Part shown: one piece after another, positions 1 through 11,355 of the stretch
How positions within the stretch are numbered: the first letter of the stretch is position 1
Layout: every line of letters starts with the position of its first letter
Origin: Paraspadella gotoi
Lineage: Eukaryota; Chaetognatha
Assembly (NCBI GenBank): GCA_051294375.1
Contig: CM119268.1
Coordinates: 23,261,762-23,325,761, forward strand
DNA length: 64,000 nucleotides
Reading direction: 5' to 3'
The notes under the pieces: model-generated
Database searches by the model: none
What the model was told of the DNA's origin: nothing
The model's input: the letters and a program-made list of their open reading frames with translations, nothing else
Made by a program: the position numbers and the translations under genes

Positions 1-459
1 TATATCGTGAAGACATGAAGTGAGCTGAAGAGTGCTATCCGCAACTTCTTTGACCCCTTCTAGCAGCCATGGAACGGGTCCTGGGCTTGGAACCAGGCTT
101 GAGAGTTTTCTAGGCCCCCAAAGCGCTTTATGGCCGTCCACACGCTTCCCAAATGGTAGTTACCAATGGGGATAAATCCCGAAATATAATGTTCATGAGC
201 TGATGGTGGCTCAATGAGCCACCGAGTCATGACTGAATATTTCATGCTAATAGGTGGGGTGAACTTTTAGAAATGCCCGACTACAATTACGAGGTCAATC
301 CTTTGGTTCAGAATAAGATCAATATTTTGGTCGATTGTTTGAAAGATCATTGGGTCAGTACCATTGGTCAACTTTCCAGTTTATTGCCTCAATGAGGTTA
401 CAAGAAGTAAAAGTTTACTAAAGCGGTGCCAGGTCATACTTGCTCATGCTTGTACTCAC

Positions 460-541
460 GAGTGTTGAGTATGAGACGAACTAAAAAGGACATGGGCTCT
501 CTCATAGTCGCTATAGTTTGACGCTTAAAGATCTCGCCAAC
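460..541 (-). CDS. gene 1 copy 1A exon F (start of membrane domain)
   Basis: Encodes about 27 residues beginning VGEIFKRQ and including [10 protein letters not shown], the pre-TM1 amphipathic segment (white-type proteins have a WRSWLSVLKEP-like stretch here). The acceptor is cag|GTTGGCG and the donor ACTC|GTGAGTAC. One extra A near the end shifts the frame relative to copies 1B and 1C, where the donor in turn lacks a T; I read both as consensus errors. The length matches exon F of gene 2 (82 nt). Confidence 0.7.
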
Positions 542-2509
542 CTGTCAAAAAAACAAACAAAAAAAAACAGAAAGGCTATTCAAACATCTAGATGTTTTCT
601 TTTACATATGTAAATTGCAATATGTAGCCAAACGTTACCAGGCTAAACTCTCACCTGCCGATTGAACAATAGGTATTTTTTGCAACACGACAACTTGACT
701 TTGTTATCCCGAAAATTAGCCGATCCTGGCGAATTGATTAGATCATCAATGTCCTGAAAAAAGAATCAAGTTCTCAGCGATGCATTTATAGATGTATTTC
801 TCTCTTTCTCTCTCTTTCTCTCTCTCTCTTTCCATCCCTCATATTTCTCAAAGCATCTGTCTAATGTCAACACATCTGTCTAATGTCAATGCCCCTGTCT
901 AATGTTAACGCACCTGTCTAATGTCAATGCTCCTGTCTAATGTCAACGCACCTGTTTAATATCAACGCACCTGTCTAACGTCAGCGCATTTGTCTAATGT
1001 CAACGCACCTGTCTAATATCAGCGCATTCTTTGCTGCTCTCAAAAGCCTCCGTCAATTTCTGAACTCTTTCGCGACACTGATCCTCTTTGCCAGGAATCA
1101 CGGCCAAAGTGAAGATGTAATGATCGGCCGGGTTGTATGCCTGAGGGCACGGAAACCCCGCCCGTTGAAAGGCAGCCATGCAGTCGACGGTAGAGCCGAT
1201 GAAGGCGCACCTCCCTTCGGCCATGATGCAAATCTGTGTTTGTAGAGATTGAGACGACTAAATGTTGCAAAATATTGCTAAATATTGCTAAATATTACTC
1301 TAAAAAAACAGAGGCGTTCATTTAAGCTTTACCTAATTCCAAAATTAAAAGAAGCACATCAGGTCAAAACTTAAAGAGGCACATATGTTCAAATGAAAAT
1401 TAGGCCGATGAGTTCAAAAATAAAAGAAGCAAACCTAATTGCACATTTTTTGGTCAAAATTCACCACCTGATCGAATAGTTCAAAAGTCTCTGAACTGGG
1501 CTGATGGATTGTGCAGAGTATCGTTCGTCCCGTCGCAGCGTAAGTCTTCAAGACTTTGACGAGGGATCTCGCCATGAAAGAATCCAAACCGGAAGTTGGT
1601 TCATCACAAAAGATGAGCGTCGGTTTGGTTAGGATTTCAGTGGCAAAGGCCAATCGCTTGGCCTCACCACCAGATATGCCTGTGGCAGAGATTGATCAGG
1701 ATAAAATATGGATGTACAATGATGATATTAACAACATGAAAAACTGAAACTGAAAAACAAGTCAGGGGAAAGACCATATAACAACGATCCATATAAAATT
1801 ATCCATTCATTTAATAAATAAGCAATCTTGCCCCTGACATTGGACAGGCTATGGTGGTTTAAGGCCTCCATCACTCTAACAAGGCAATAACATAGCAAAA
1901 CTCTGTAAGCTTTCAATCAAGACTCTTACACAGTCTCGGTTATTCACTCCCAGTGTACCCGGCTTGTTTACCAATGTAGCGTGGTAATATTTTCAATTGT
2001 ATAAAAGGACCAAGCAATAGATTGGGGAATGCATTACTCCACACTAGCATCGAAATACAGGCTGAATTTTATGAAATTGGTGCAACCAATATTATTTTTA
2101 CCTTGCAAAGACAGATGGTAGAGTCTGAGAATTTAATTGATAATTAATGTTATTGGCTGCCAAAATGGGACAAATTTGAAAAGGCCACTCATCCTATTGA
2201 TTTCGCATCACCCTTTGACACAAAGCAAGCGTCCCTTTTCGTATTCCAATTATTCAATCACCTCGCCGCCTCGGATTCCAAACTCCTTACCTTTGGTAAG
2301 TCCAGGTTTTCCAATCTTCACATTTTCACACTTTTTGAGTCCCATCTGTCGCATCACGCTCTCCACTCTCTTCTTCCTCTCACTCCTCTTTTCCTTCTTC
2401 ATTCTCAGATGAGCGTGGAAGAGAAGATGCTCCTTGACTTTGAGTCCGCCCATGAAGATATCGTCTTGTTGCACGAAGACGGAATTGTTGCACATGTCAT
2501 TTTGGTCGA
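460..2509 (-). CDS. white-family ABCG half-transporter, gene 1 copy 1A (partial, exons B-F)
   Basis: Partial membrane ABC transporter gene. Exons read on the minus strand: B 2291-2509, C 1468-1679, D 1009-1233, E 655-753, F 460-541. All of B, C, D and E are open, with consensus GT/AG borders and compatible phases, so this copy carries an intact Q-loop, signature, Walker B, D-loop and H-loop. The 5' exons N and A and the 3' membrane exons are missing: the 5' side runs into gaps at 4187 and 4547, and the 3' side is the window edge. Family knowledge: white-type ABCG proteins are NBD-TMD half-transporters that dimerise to move pigment precursors or other small molecules across vesicle or plasma membranes; the substrate here cannot be inferred. 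This is the cleanest of three near-identical copies. Confidence 0.85.
655..753 (-). CDS. gene 1 copy 1A exon E
   Basis: Exactly 99 nt, 33 codons, phase 0 at both ends, acceptor tttttcag|GACATT, donor GGCAG|GTGAGAG. Begins [11 protein letters not shown] and ends KKYLLFNRQ. It is too short to be an obvious stand-alone ORF. Support comes from identical length and phase in gene 2 exon E, which ends FCLFWRQ. Confidence 0.7.
854..1027 (-). repeat. 19-bp minisatellite carrying repeated 5' splice sites
   Basis: About nine units of CTGTCTAATGTCAACGCAC (plus strand). Read on the gene strand, each unit contains ACAG|GTGCGTT, a plausible splice donor. The unit nearest 1009 is the real end of exon D. Copies 1B (8386-8560) and 1C (17023-17210) carry the same array. 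Confidence 0.85.
1009..1233 (-). CDS. gene 1 copy 1A exon D (NBD-TMD linker)
   Basis: 225 nt, 75 codons, phase 0. Starts [13 protein letters not shown], then [10 protein letters not shown] and the block [15 protein letters not shown]. That block is diagnostic of white-type ABCG proteins (family form NPADFYVQVLAVVPG). Acceptor acacag|ATTTGC, donor GACAG|GTGCGTT. The donor is the first unit of a 19-bp tandem array that fills the beginning of the intron. Confidence 0.88.
1468..1679 (-). CDS. gene 1 copy 1A exon C (ABC signature, Walker B, H-loop)
   Basis: 212 nt, open. In order: signature [14 protein letters not shown], Walker B LIFCDEP, D-loop SGLDS, H-loop [10 protein letters not shown], ending ELFDQ. 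Acceptor gccacag|GCATATC (phase 1), donor GATCAG|GTGGTG. The fifth signature residue is Ala where most ABCG proteins have Arg (SGGERKR); gene 2 shares this. Confidence 0.93.
1785..1952 (+). repeat. dispersed repeat R1 (about 170 bp, SINE/MITE-like)
   Basis: Core TATCTTGCCCCTGACTTTGG followed by AAGGCCTCCATCACTCT and ending near TTATTCACTCCCAG. Here it lies in intron B-C. The same family occurs at least ten times in this window in both orientations. I see no tRNA head or poly-A tail, so the class is open. Confidence 0.75.
2291..2509 (-). CDS. gene 1 copy 1A exon B (Q-loop)
   Basis: 219 nt, open, phase 1 to phase 1. Contains the Q-loop [18 protein letters not shown], then FHAHLRM, a Lys/Arg-rich helix, and ends KIGKPGLTK. 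Acceptor cctccag|TCGACC, donor ACCAAAG|GTAAGG. It joins in frame to exon C (K-G-ISGGE). Confidence 0.9.
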
Positions 2510-2734
2510 CTGGAGGAGGAGGAGAGGGTTTAAAGGAGGGAGAGAACCTTTTTTTTTTACTTGGGACAAGGATTAAGACGTAATAGACGTTCTTATTGTC
2601 TTTTATTACATTCATTTATACATTCAATCATATGATTCATTCATAATTTTATATGATTCAATCATTCAATTAATTAATTAATTAATTAATTAATTAATTG
2701 GCACTGTTTTTCAAAAGCGCCCCTTTTCTATTCC

Positions 2735-2925
2735 TAATCCTTGAACTTAATTTTACTCTAAGTCTCTAATTTTATTTTCTAATCCTAAATCCTAATCTTC
2801 AACAAAAACTTAAATCATATCCTTAACTCTAATCCCTATCCTTAATCTACCCTAATCCCTATCCTTAATCTACCCTAATCCCTATCCTTAATCTACCCTA
2901 ATCTTTGAACCAAAAAACTAAATTT
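2735..2925 (+). repeat. degenerate telomere-like CCCTAATC tandem
   Basis: Repeated CCCTAATCCCTATCCTTAA units, about 23 bp each, diverging outward. Same array at 10290-10480 and 19035-19215. Confidence 0.7.
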
Positions 2926-3560
2926 ATTCCTAGATTTAAGCTAAAAAGGGGCGCTTTTGGCAAAAAAAGTCGGCTTTTTTGGTTTATCTAGATGGGGTTC
3001 ATTTCATTGACCGTTTTTGATAAAAAGGATGTAGAATCAAAAATGAGGCCAGTACCATTTGTACCATTTGGGTTTAGGCTGATTCTTCAGTGATGGAACG
3101 AGACAAGAAAAGCCAAACAATGTGCAATTAGGACAACGAGGTGAAACAAAAAAAACAAAAAAAACAAAAGAACAAAGTGTTTCTTTTTTTTTTGGGGGGG
3201 GGGTGGGTTTAGAAAGGAAAAGAAAAAGAAAAAAAAGAAGAAAATAACCGTTTTTGATCCACTTAGCAAAAGAGAGGGTTGTATTATTGTATTTTCTTAT
3301 CTCAATTAACATTTGTTTTTATAACGCACTTAAATCTAATTAAAAAAAAAATTATCACGTACACTAATTTTATTTTGTATCAATTTTTGTTGTAAAATTA
3401 TTCATTTTATTTTATTTTGTCATATTTTTAATTCATTTTTAAACACCCTATTACTTATTTTCTCCATTTTGCAGAATTTCGACACCTTAACTTTTCGAGA
3501 TCCCGCCCAGTATTTCCATTCGTTGTCTTCAATCCCCTTGAGGAAAATAATCTCATTCTG

Positions 3561-3561
3561 A

Positions 3562-3598
<37 letters not shown>

Positions 3599-3626
3599 CT
3601 TTCTTTCTTTCTTTTCTTTCTTTCTC

Positions 3627-3671
<45 letters not shown>
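3561..3671 (+). repeat. (CT)n microsatellite with CTTT interruptions
   Basis: Near-pure pyrimidine tract on the plus strand inside intron A-B. Long Ser/Leu or Arg/Glu frames here are artefacts of the repeat. Confidence 0.9.
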
Positions 3672-3673
<2 letters not shown>

Positions 3674-4186
3674 GACTTTTCTCATTTTCGGTTCGATTGT
3701 CCGTCTGTCTGTCCGCCCTGCATACAGATTTGTCGGGACTTAACCTTAAAACTAGACATTAGTGAAAAAAAGCAGAGAGAGATCGAGCGACCGACCTACC
3801 GACCGAGCGAAATAAGAAATGAAAAGCAAAGTTTAAAAAGAACATAAATAGTTTTTTCTTTAGTCTTTTAGACTTTCTTGTTCTTAACTTTAATGAAAAT
3901 TTTGTGATTTGAAAACTTCAGGTGTCGGTTGACCACAAGAATGTTAAAATTTAAAATTACAAAAACACAACTAATAATAAAACGAATAAAATATTAGCCG
4001 GAAGAAAAATATCACAAATTAAAATATGAGAAATTTGAAGCAGGGGAACAGGAAAACACGATACGATTAAAGCCGTTTAGCCTTACCGGCCAACAATATA
4101 AATCACAACGAACAATGAAAGAATAATTAATAAATATGTAAATGGTCACTTTAAAAATGAATTTACTCCTAAACGTCTCCCTCCCT

Positions 4187-4371
4187 NNNNNNNNNNNNNN
4201 NNNNNNNNNNNNNNNNNNNNNNNNNNNNNNNNNNNNNNNNNNNNNNNNNNNNNNNNNNNNNNNNNNNNNNNNNNNNNNNNNNNNNNNNNNNNNNNNNNNN
4301 NNNNNNNNNNNNNNNNNNNNNNNNNNNNNNNNNNNNNNNNNNNNNNNNNNNNNNNNNNNNNNNNNNNNNNN
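4187..4371. other. assembly gap (185 N)
   Basis: Run of N in a (CT)n region of intron A-B. Copies 1B and 1C show (CT)n plus about 250 bp of unique sequence at the matching place. Confidence 1.
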
Positions 4372-4546
4372 TTACTTTTCTCATTTCCTTTTCCTATCCT
4401 CTCCTTTCTTTCATCTACCTCTCTTTCTCTCTCTCTCTTCCCGTTCTCTTCCTCTCTCCTCTTATTACATTCCTTCCTCTGACTCTTCTCTATTCTCCAC
4501 TCTTTCTCCCTCTTACTCCTCTCCATCTCTCTCTCCTCTTTCCTCC

Positions 4547-4571
4547 NNNNNNNNNNNNNNNNNNNNNNNNN
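4547..4571. other. scaffold gap (25 N) joining gene 1 copies
   Basis: 25 N. The sequence starting at 4572 is the same as that starting right after the 25-N gap at 13263-13287, so both copies restart at the same base. Confidence 1.
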
Positions 4572-4801
4572 GAGAGGAGAGAGGAAGGGAGAGAGGGGGA
4601 AGGAAAGGGAGAGTTTCAATATGCAAAATTCAGAGGTAAAAAAGTTGTTAATTTTAAGTATTTTATATTTCAAGTATTTTATTGAAAAAAAATAAAGTTT
4701 GTAAAATAAGTATTTTAACTAAACAAACCGATCATCTTTTTTCTAATGAATTATTTTGAACGGCTAATTTTTTTTTCAAAAAAATATATGAATTTGTTCG
4801 A

Positions 4802-4969
4802 CCATATAAAAATTATCCATTATTTAATAAATAAGCTATCCTGTCCATGACTTTGGATATTACTCTTGTTGGTCTTAAGGCCTCCAATCACTCTTTTACA
4901 ATGATAATGACATAGCCAGGTCATGACCTTCTCACAACAGTCTCGTTTTATTCACTCCCAGATCGGAGC
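4802..4969 (+). repeat. dispersed repeat R1
   Basis: Diverged R1 member downstream of gene 1 copy 1B exon J. Identical placement at 13518-13677 in copy 1C. Confidence 0.7.
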
Positions 4970-5292
4970 CTTCCTATCATGAATTGGTATTGTCAAGAGA
5001 TGTTTCAATATTTATGAAAACTTTCCCGTTTGGTTTTTCTTACGCTTGTGATTGTGATGAAATGTCATCTTTAGACTTAACTCAACCTGTGAATCTTACA
5101 CTTGTGAATGTGAATATGAATTTGGAATGTTGAATTCGTCTTGTGAAATGTGGATAAAATGTCTTTCTTTAGACCTAATTCACCTCCACATTGGCTTTCA
5201 TTCCCGGATTTTGGTCATTAGCTTTTTCCCTCTCAGTTGATTGAAATCTGAACGAAAGCATTGTTTGAGTTTAGGGTCATTCCCTTCATCCG

Positions 5293-8200
5293 CCAGGTTC
5301 GCATGGAGCGTCAAGTCGCGTCGTAGATGGCACGACATCTTCAGTTCTCGACAGGGGAAATAGTAAGAAGTAGGACATGTACTGCGAAATGTGAAAGAGG
5401 ATAAAATATGGTCATGTAGTCATTTGGGCTTTATATATTCCAAGAACGCCACAATTTTATCTTAAACTGTCGAAATTTGGTTATTTTTTAAAAGATTGAG
5501 TTAAAGGTGAAGGATATGTTTGGGAAAGGGATCTGGTAGTGACTGAGGGGGATAAGATTTTCGTTAGGGCTTCAGTGGTTATTAGGTTAGAGTCTAGGGT
5601 TAGGGAATGGGTGGTTAGGAATTAGTGTTTACGGGATTGGTTTAGGTAAACGTTAGAAATATTTTTAGGGTAAAATAGTTAAAGTAAAAATAATTCTCCC
5701 GAAAAACTTAGAAGGAGGTATTTTTGCGAATAATATGAGCCAACGATGTTTTTTTGTTATTTGGTATTTAATTTTCTAAGTTTTTAATCGGTCAGGCTAT
5801 GGGATTAAGTTAGGAGTTTTTGGTTTAGGTACAAGATTTGGTGTTAATTATTAAGGCTTAAGAATAGAGCGATAAGAATGGTATTTCTGCTATTAGGGTT
5901 AGGAATAAAGGTTAAGAATTAAGAGTTTAAATTACGTATTGATTAAAAGATTAGGTTTAAAACATTCAAACATTTTCCAAATATTGAACATACAATATTC
6001 CTATAGAATGGTACATGACCATTGTAAAACAGAAAATTATCCTGAAGTGTATCATAGTTAAATAATGAAAAGGCTATCTTGCACTGGACTTTTACTGTTT
6101 TTCTCACCAACGCTGAACACTTTTAGATAATGACTGGAATGTCCATCAACGACGATGAGGGAATGCACGCTGAACAAGCAGTGAGATTGTCAAGGATAAT
6201 GGGGCGTGCACCAACAGACAGCCGCCACGTTGGAACGAGTTGGAGAGACTCGAGGCAAAGAAGACCACATGAGAATTGCAACGGCAGCGACCATCAGGTT
6301 TGGTGGCCAAGGATGAAAGGATAAACGGCGGAAGTGGTCGATGCTGGCCGACCTTGAGAGATTTGGGTATGAAAGCTGAGAATATTAACCACTGGGCACC
6401 CTTGGCGTCTCAACCCTGATTTAATTTTACACCTATCCAATCAATCTTAACTCTCAATCTTTCAGTTTTATTCATTTCCCTGTATTTTCCGCCTCATACT
6501 ATCATCCAATACTATTTTACACCTTATAAATTGAAATCAGAATCCCAGTCCCCTTAATGCCAATTTTGTAAATTCCTGTCCCAAAATGTAATCCCCTTAA
6601 TCCTTTTGTATCAATAGTCCCGCCGAAAATGTAATTCCCCTTATCCTATTAATTGGTCAAAATGAACCCCTATCCCATTTTGTTCTTCGCCAAAATGTAA
6701 TTCCCCCTTATCCATTATTGTAAATCATTTTGTCCAATTATCCCTACCGATCCTTCCCAAAATGTAATTCCCCTTATTCATTATGTACATTACGGCCATC
6801 CAAATCCAAAAATCCATTTTAAAATAATCCAAATTCACTAAAATCCAGGTTCCTTCTAAATCGCAAATTCCCCCTCTCTACTACCACTTTACCGAGCGGA
6901 GGTCGACTAGGTTTCCTTGAGAAGACCACCAAGTTAGATAATGTTGATGATCGATCATCGAAGGTGACAAAAAAATCTCAAGAGAACAAGAAAGTGAAGA
7001 TGGCGAATGTAAGTAAACTACCGTCTAGTAGACTCCGCCTTAAAGAATAAATCATCTGGATGAGGAGAAACAGTCTTATTTCCAAGCTTTCCTTTAATCT
7101 CTTCATTGTGTAGTAAGTAATTTATTCGTTGCATTTGAAATAATTATAATGAAGAATTTAAATTTTATAATAATTATTATACTATTATATTACTATCTCT
7201 GAACCGCATAACGTCATATATCTGAATCAGATATATAAAAGACCTACTCTTAGATGGCTTTGATTCGCTAATCAGTTGCACTCAACAGCGTGCCCATCTT
7301 ACACACTGAATCACAGACATGCAATGTGTGTCAGGAATCAAAACGATGAAGCAGCAATGATGGTAGCTGGTGGAGACGCAGGATAGTGATGTGTGTAAGA
7401 GAGCCCCGGGAATGCTCTGCTGGGGCCGCTCACTTTGCGGAAGTCAATGTTGGAACCACGGGTGATTCCAATGATAAGACTCAGGACTGTGGAATAAAAA
7501 TTAAATGGTGGTGTAGCTTATATAATATATCGTGAGCTGAGGAGTGGATGAGATGCTTCCGACACTTCTTTGACCCCTTCTAGCAAGCCATGGAACAGGA
7601 GTTCACTGGAGCGTATAGGACAGGCTTCGAGGTATATCTCAGGCCCCAAAGCGTTTATGGCCGTCCACCAGCTTCCCAAATGGTAGTTACCATGGGGATA
7701 AAATCCCGAAAATATAAATGTTCATGAGCTGATGGTGTCCTAAATGGAGCCACCGAGTCATGACTGAATATTTCATGCTAATAGGTGGGGTGAACTTTTT
7801 AGAAATGCCCGACTACAATTACGAGGTCAATCCTTTGGTCAGAATAAGATCAATATTTTTGGTCGATTTGAAAGATCATTGGTCAAGTACCATTGGTCAA
7901 CTCTTCCAGTTTATTGCCTCAATTGAGGTTACAAGAAGTAAAGTTTACTAAAGCGGTGCCAGGTCATACTTGCTCATGCTTGTACTCCGAGTGTTGAGAT
8001 GAGACGAACTAAAAAGGACATGGGCTCTCTCAATAGTCGCTATAGTTTGACGCTTAAAGATCTCGCCAAACTGTAAAAAAACAAACAAAAAAAAACAGAA
8101 AGGCTATTCAAACATCTAGATGTTTTCTTTTACATATGTAAATTGCAATATGTAGCCAACGTTACCAGGCTAAACTCTCACCTGCCGATTGAACAATAGG

Positions 8201-10037
8201 TATTTTTTTGCAACACGACAACTTGACTTTGTTATCCCGAAAATTAGCCGATCCTGGCGAATTGATTAGATCATCAATGTCCTGAAAAAAGAATCAAGTT
8301 CTCAGCGATGCATTTATAGATGTATTTCTCTCTTTCTCTCTCTTTCTCTTCTCTCTCTTTCCATCCCTCATATTTCTCAAAGCATCTGTCTAATGTCAAA
8401 CACATCTGTCTAATGTCAATGCCCCTGTCTAATGTTAACGCACGCTGTCTAATGTCAATGCTCCTGTCTAATGTCAACGCAACCTGTTTAATATCAACGC
8501 ACCTGTCTAACGTCAGCGCATTTGTCTAATGTCAACGCACCTGTCTAATATCAGCGCATTCTTTGCTGCTCTCAAAGCCTCCGTCAATTTCTGAACTCTT
8601 TCGCGACACTGATCCTCTTTGCCAGGAATCACGGCAAAGTGAAGATTAATGATCGGCCGGGTTGTATGCCTGAGGGCACGGAAACCCCGCCCGTTGAAAG
8701 GCAGCCATGCAGTCGACGGTAGAGCGATGAAGGCGCACCTCCCTTCGGCCATGAATGCAAATCTGTGTTTGTAGAGATTGAGACGACTAAATGTTGCAAA
8801 ATAATTGCTAAAATATTGCTAAATATTACTCTAAAAAAAACAGAGGCGTTCATTTAAGCTTTACATAATTCCAAAATTAAAAGAAGCACATCAGGTCAAA
8901 ACTTAAAGAGGCACATATGTTCAAATGAAATTAGGCCGATGAGTTCAAAAATAAAAGAAGCAAACCTAATTGCACATTTTTTGGTCAAATTCACCACCTG
9001 ATCGAATAGTTCAAAAAGTCTCTGAACTGGGCTGATGGATTGTGCAGAGTATCGTTTCGTCCCGTCGCAGCGTAAGTCTTCAAGACTTTGACGAGGGATC
9101 TCGCCATGAAAGAATCCAAACCGGAAGTTGGTTCATCACAAAAAGATGAGCGTCGGTTTGGTTAGGATTTCAGTGCGCAAGGCCAATCGCTTGGCCTCAC
9201 CACCAGATATGCCTGTGGCAGAGATTGATCAGGATAAAATATGGATGTACAATGATGATATTAACAACATGGAAAAACTGAAACTGAAAAACAAGTCAGG
9301 GGAAAGACCATATAACAACGATCCATATAAAATTATCCATTCATTTAATAAATAAGCAATCTTGCCCTGACATTGGACGGCTATGGTGTTTAAGGCCTCC
9401 ATCACTCTAACAAGGCAATAAATAGAAACTCTGTAAGCTTTCAAATCAAGACTCTTTACACAGTCTCGGTTATTCACTCCCAGTGTACCCGGCTTGTTTA
9501 CCAATGTAGCGTGTAATATTTTCAATTGTATAAAAGGACCAAGCATTAGATTGGGGAATGCATTACTCCACACTAGCATCGAAATACAGGCTGAATTTTA
9601 TGAAATTGGTGCAACCAATATTATTTTTACCTTGCAAAGACAGATGGTATGAGTCTGAGAATTTAATTGATAATTAATGTTATTGGCTGCCAAAATGGGA
9701 CAAATTTGAAAAGGCCACTCATCCTATTGATTTCGCATCACCCTTTGACACAAAGCAAAGCGTCCCTTTTCGTATTCCAATTATTCAATCACCTCGCCGC
9801 CTCGATTCCAAACTCCTTACTTTGTAAGTCCAGGTTTTCCAATCTTCACATTTTCACACTTTTTGAGTCCCATCTGTCGCATCACGCTCTCCACTCTCTT
9901 CTTCCTTCTCACTCCTCTTTTCCTTCTCATTCTCAGATGAGCGTGGAAGAGAAGATGCTCCTTGACTTTGAGTCCGCCCATGAAGATATCGTCTTGTTGC
10001 ACGAAGACGGAATTGTTGCACATGTCATTTTGGTCGA
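5293..10037 (-). CDS. white-family ABCG half-transporter, gene 1 copy 1B (partial, exons B-J)
   Basis: Same gene as copy 1A but covering the membrane domain as well. Approximate exons: B 9821-10037, C 8998-9212, D 8541-8762, E 8182-8281, F 7988-8070, H 7306-7486, H' 6893-7055, I 6110-6352, J 5293-5381. Signature, Walker B and H-loop are readable but split over frames: exon B is 217 nt instead of 219, C 215 instead of 212, D 222 instead of 225, E 100 instead of 99. These are homopolymer-type changes relative to 1A. Exons N and A are absent because the 5' side ends at the 25-N gap at 13263. No last exon (C-terminal TM) is seen before 4572. The copy could be a second allele, a tandem duplicate or an assembly duplicate. 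Confidence 0.75.
6545..6800 (+). repeat. about 40-bp minisatellite in gene 1 intron H'-I
   Basis: Tandem units with AATGTAATTCCCCTTATCC followed by ATTTTGTAAATCCTGTCCC. About six degenerate units. Same array at 15200-15450. Confidence 0.75.
6893..7055 (-). CDS. gene 1 copy 1B exon H' (TM helices)
   Basis: Frame-broken but recognisable: RDYLRR at the start, then a hydrophobic stretch readable as [18 protein letters not shown] and an INII(Y)WMVFS-like end before SRKPSRP. It aligns with gene 2 exon H' ([11 protein letters not shown] ... [13 protein letters not shown]). Indels in both 1B and 1C prevent a single open frame. Confidence 0.55.
7306..7486 (-). CDS. gene 1 copy 1B exon H (TM2 region)
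   Basis: Acceptor ttccacag|TCCTGAG. Reads VLSLIIGIT, then FRKVSGP. The following hydrophobic segment ([16 protein letters not shown] in copy 1C) is frameshifted here. It matches gene 2 exon H, which reads [16 protein letters not shown] and [16 protein letters not shown]. Confidence 0.6.
8386..8560 (-). repeat. 19-bp donor-site minisatellite (copy 1B)
   Basis: Same array as at 854-1027, with single-base insertions in several units. Confidence 0.8.
9308..9482 (+). repeat. dispersed repeat R1 in intron B-C (copy 1B)
   Basis: Same position relative to exons B and C as the member at 1785-1952. Confidence 0.75.
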
Positions 10038-11130
10038 CTGGAGGAGGAGGAGAGGTTTAAAGGAGGGAGAGAACCTTTTTTTTTACTTGGGACAAGGATT
10101 AAGACGTAATAGACGTTCTTCTTGTGCCAAATGTTAGGTGACATTCATTCCATACACACACTTCATTAGTCTTTTTACATATTTATACATTCAATCATAT
10201 GATTCATTCATAATTTTATATGATTCAATCATTCAATTAATTAATTAATTAATTAATTAAATTAATTGGCACTGTTTTTCAAAGCGCCCTTTTTCTATTC
10301 CTAATCCTTGAACTTAATTTTACTCTAAGTCTCTAATTTTATTTTCTAATCCTAAATCCTAATCTTCAACAAAAACTTAAATCATATCCTTAACTCTAAT
10401 CCCTATCCTTTAATCTACCCTAATCCCTATCCTCTAATTCTACCCTAATCCTATCCTTTAATCTACCCTAATCTTTGAACCAAAAAAACTTAAATTTATT
10501 CCTAGATTTAAGCTGAAAAGGGGCGCTTTTGGCAAAAAAACGTCGCTTTTTTGGTTTATCTAGATGGGGTCATTTCATTGACCGTTTTTTGATAAAAGAA
10601 TGTAGAATCAAAAATGAGGCCAGTACCATTTGTACCATTTGGGTTTAGGCTGATACTTCAGCGATGGGAACGAGACAAGAAAAGCAAACAATTGTGCAAT
10701 TAGAAAACAACGAGGTGAAACCAAAAAAAAAACAAAAAAACGAAAAGTGTTTCTTTTTTTTTGGGGGGGGGGGTGGGTTTAGAAAGGAAAAGAAAAGAAA
10801 AAAAAGAAGAAAATAACCGTTTTTTGATCCACTTAGCAAAAGAGAAGGTTGTATTATTGTATTTTCTTATCTCAATTAACATGTTTTTATATACGCACTT
10901 AAATCTAATTAAAAAAAAATATTTATCACGTACACTAATTTTATTTGTATTCATTTTTGTTGTAGAAATTATTCATTTTATTTTATTTTGTCATATTTTT
11001 AATTCATTTTTAACACCCTATTACTTTTTTCTCCATTTTGCAGAATTTCGACACCTTAACTTTCGAGATCCCGCCCAGTATTTCCATTCGTTGTCTTCAA
11101 TCCCCTTGAGGAAAATAATCTCATATCTGA

Positions 11131-11190
<60 letters not shown>

Positions 11191-11225
11191 TTCTTTCTTT
11201 CTTTCTTTTCTTTCTTTCTTCTCTC

Positions 11226-11271
<46 letters not shown>

Positions 11272-11318
11272 TTCTTTCTCTCTCTTTCTCTTTTCTTACT
11301 CTTCTCTCTTTTTTTACT

Positions 11319-11355
<37 letters not shown>

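Larger units (their letters stand above)
2510..4186. other. gene 1 intron A-B (copy 1A), low-complexity
   Basis: No coding exon of the transporter found. Holds (ATTA)n at 2668-2700, a 21-23-bp CCCTAATC-rich telomere-like tandem at 2735-2925, a T/G homopolymer run near 3182-3207, and (CT)n with CTTT stretches at 3561-3671. The paralogous segment in copy 1C is 18771-22311. Confidence 0.6.

Noticed and set aside
60-245. Possible extra transporter exon between F and H (GNYHLGSVW frame)
   Set aside because: Different frames are open in each copy, gene 2 has no counterpart between exons F and H, and phases of F and H already join directly.
854-1027. CRISPR-like direct repeats
   Set aside because: Units are contiguous 19-mers without spacers, in a eukaryotic intron; a minisatellite.
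2735-2925. True telomere or chromosome end
   Set aside because: Degenerate, short, internal in an intron and flanked by gene sequence on both sides.
3471-3560. Plus-strand frame after tttgcag reading FDTLTFRDPAQYFHSLSS
   Set aside because: It has an acceptor-like start but runs straight into (CT)n, has no recognisable family and no second exon; it lies in intron A-B of the opposite-strand gene.
4142-4673. Reading frames that cross runs of N
   Set aside because: N-filled codons carry no evidence; the same holds at 29149-29547, 29689-29944, 43745-44157 and 63641-63899.
7505-7760. tRNA or structured RNA in the F-H intron of gene 1 (GGGCTTGGAACCAGGCTTG hairpin in copies 1A and 1C)
   Set aside because: No A/B box spacing or clover-leaf pairing, and the sequence is rearranged in copy 1B.
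11128-11352. Long Ser/Leu-rich reading frames (and Arg/Glu frames on the other strand) over CT/GA tracts
   Set aside because: They only reflect dinucleotide repeats staying open in all frames; the same applies at 3561, 20640, 33380, 36421, 37680, 47940 and 52230.
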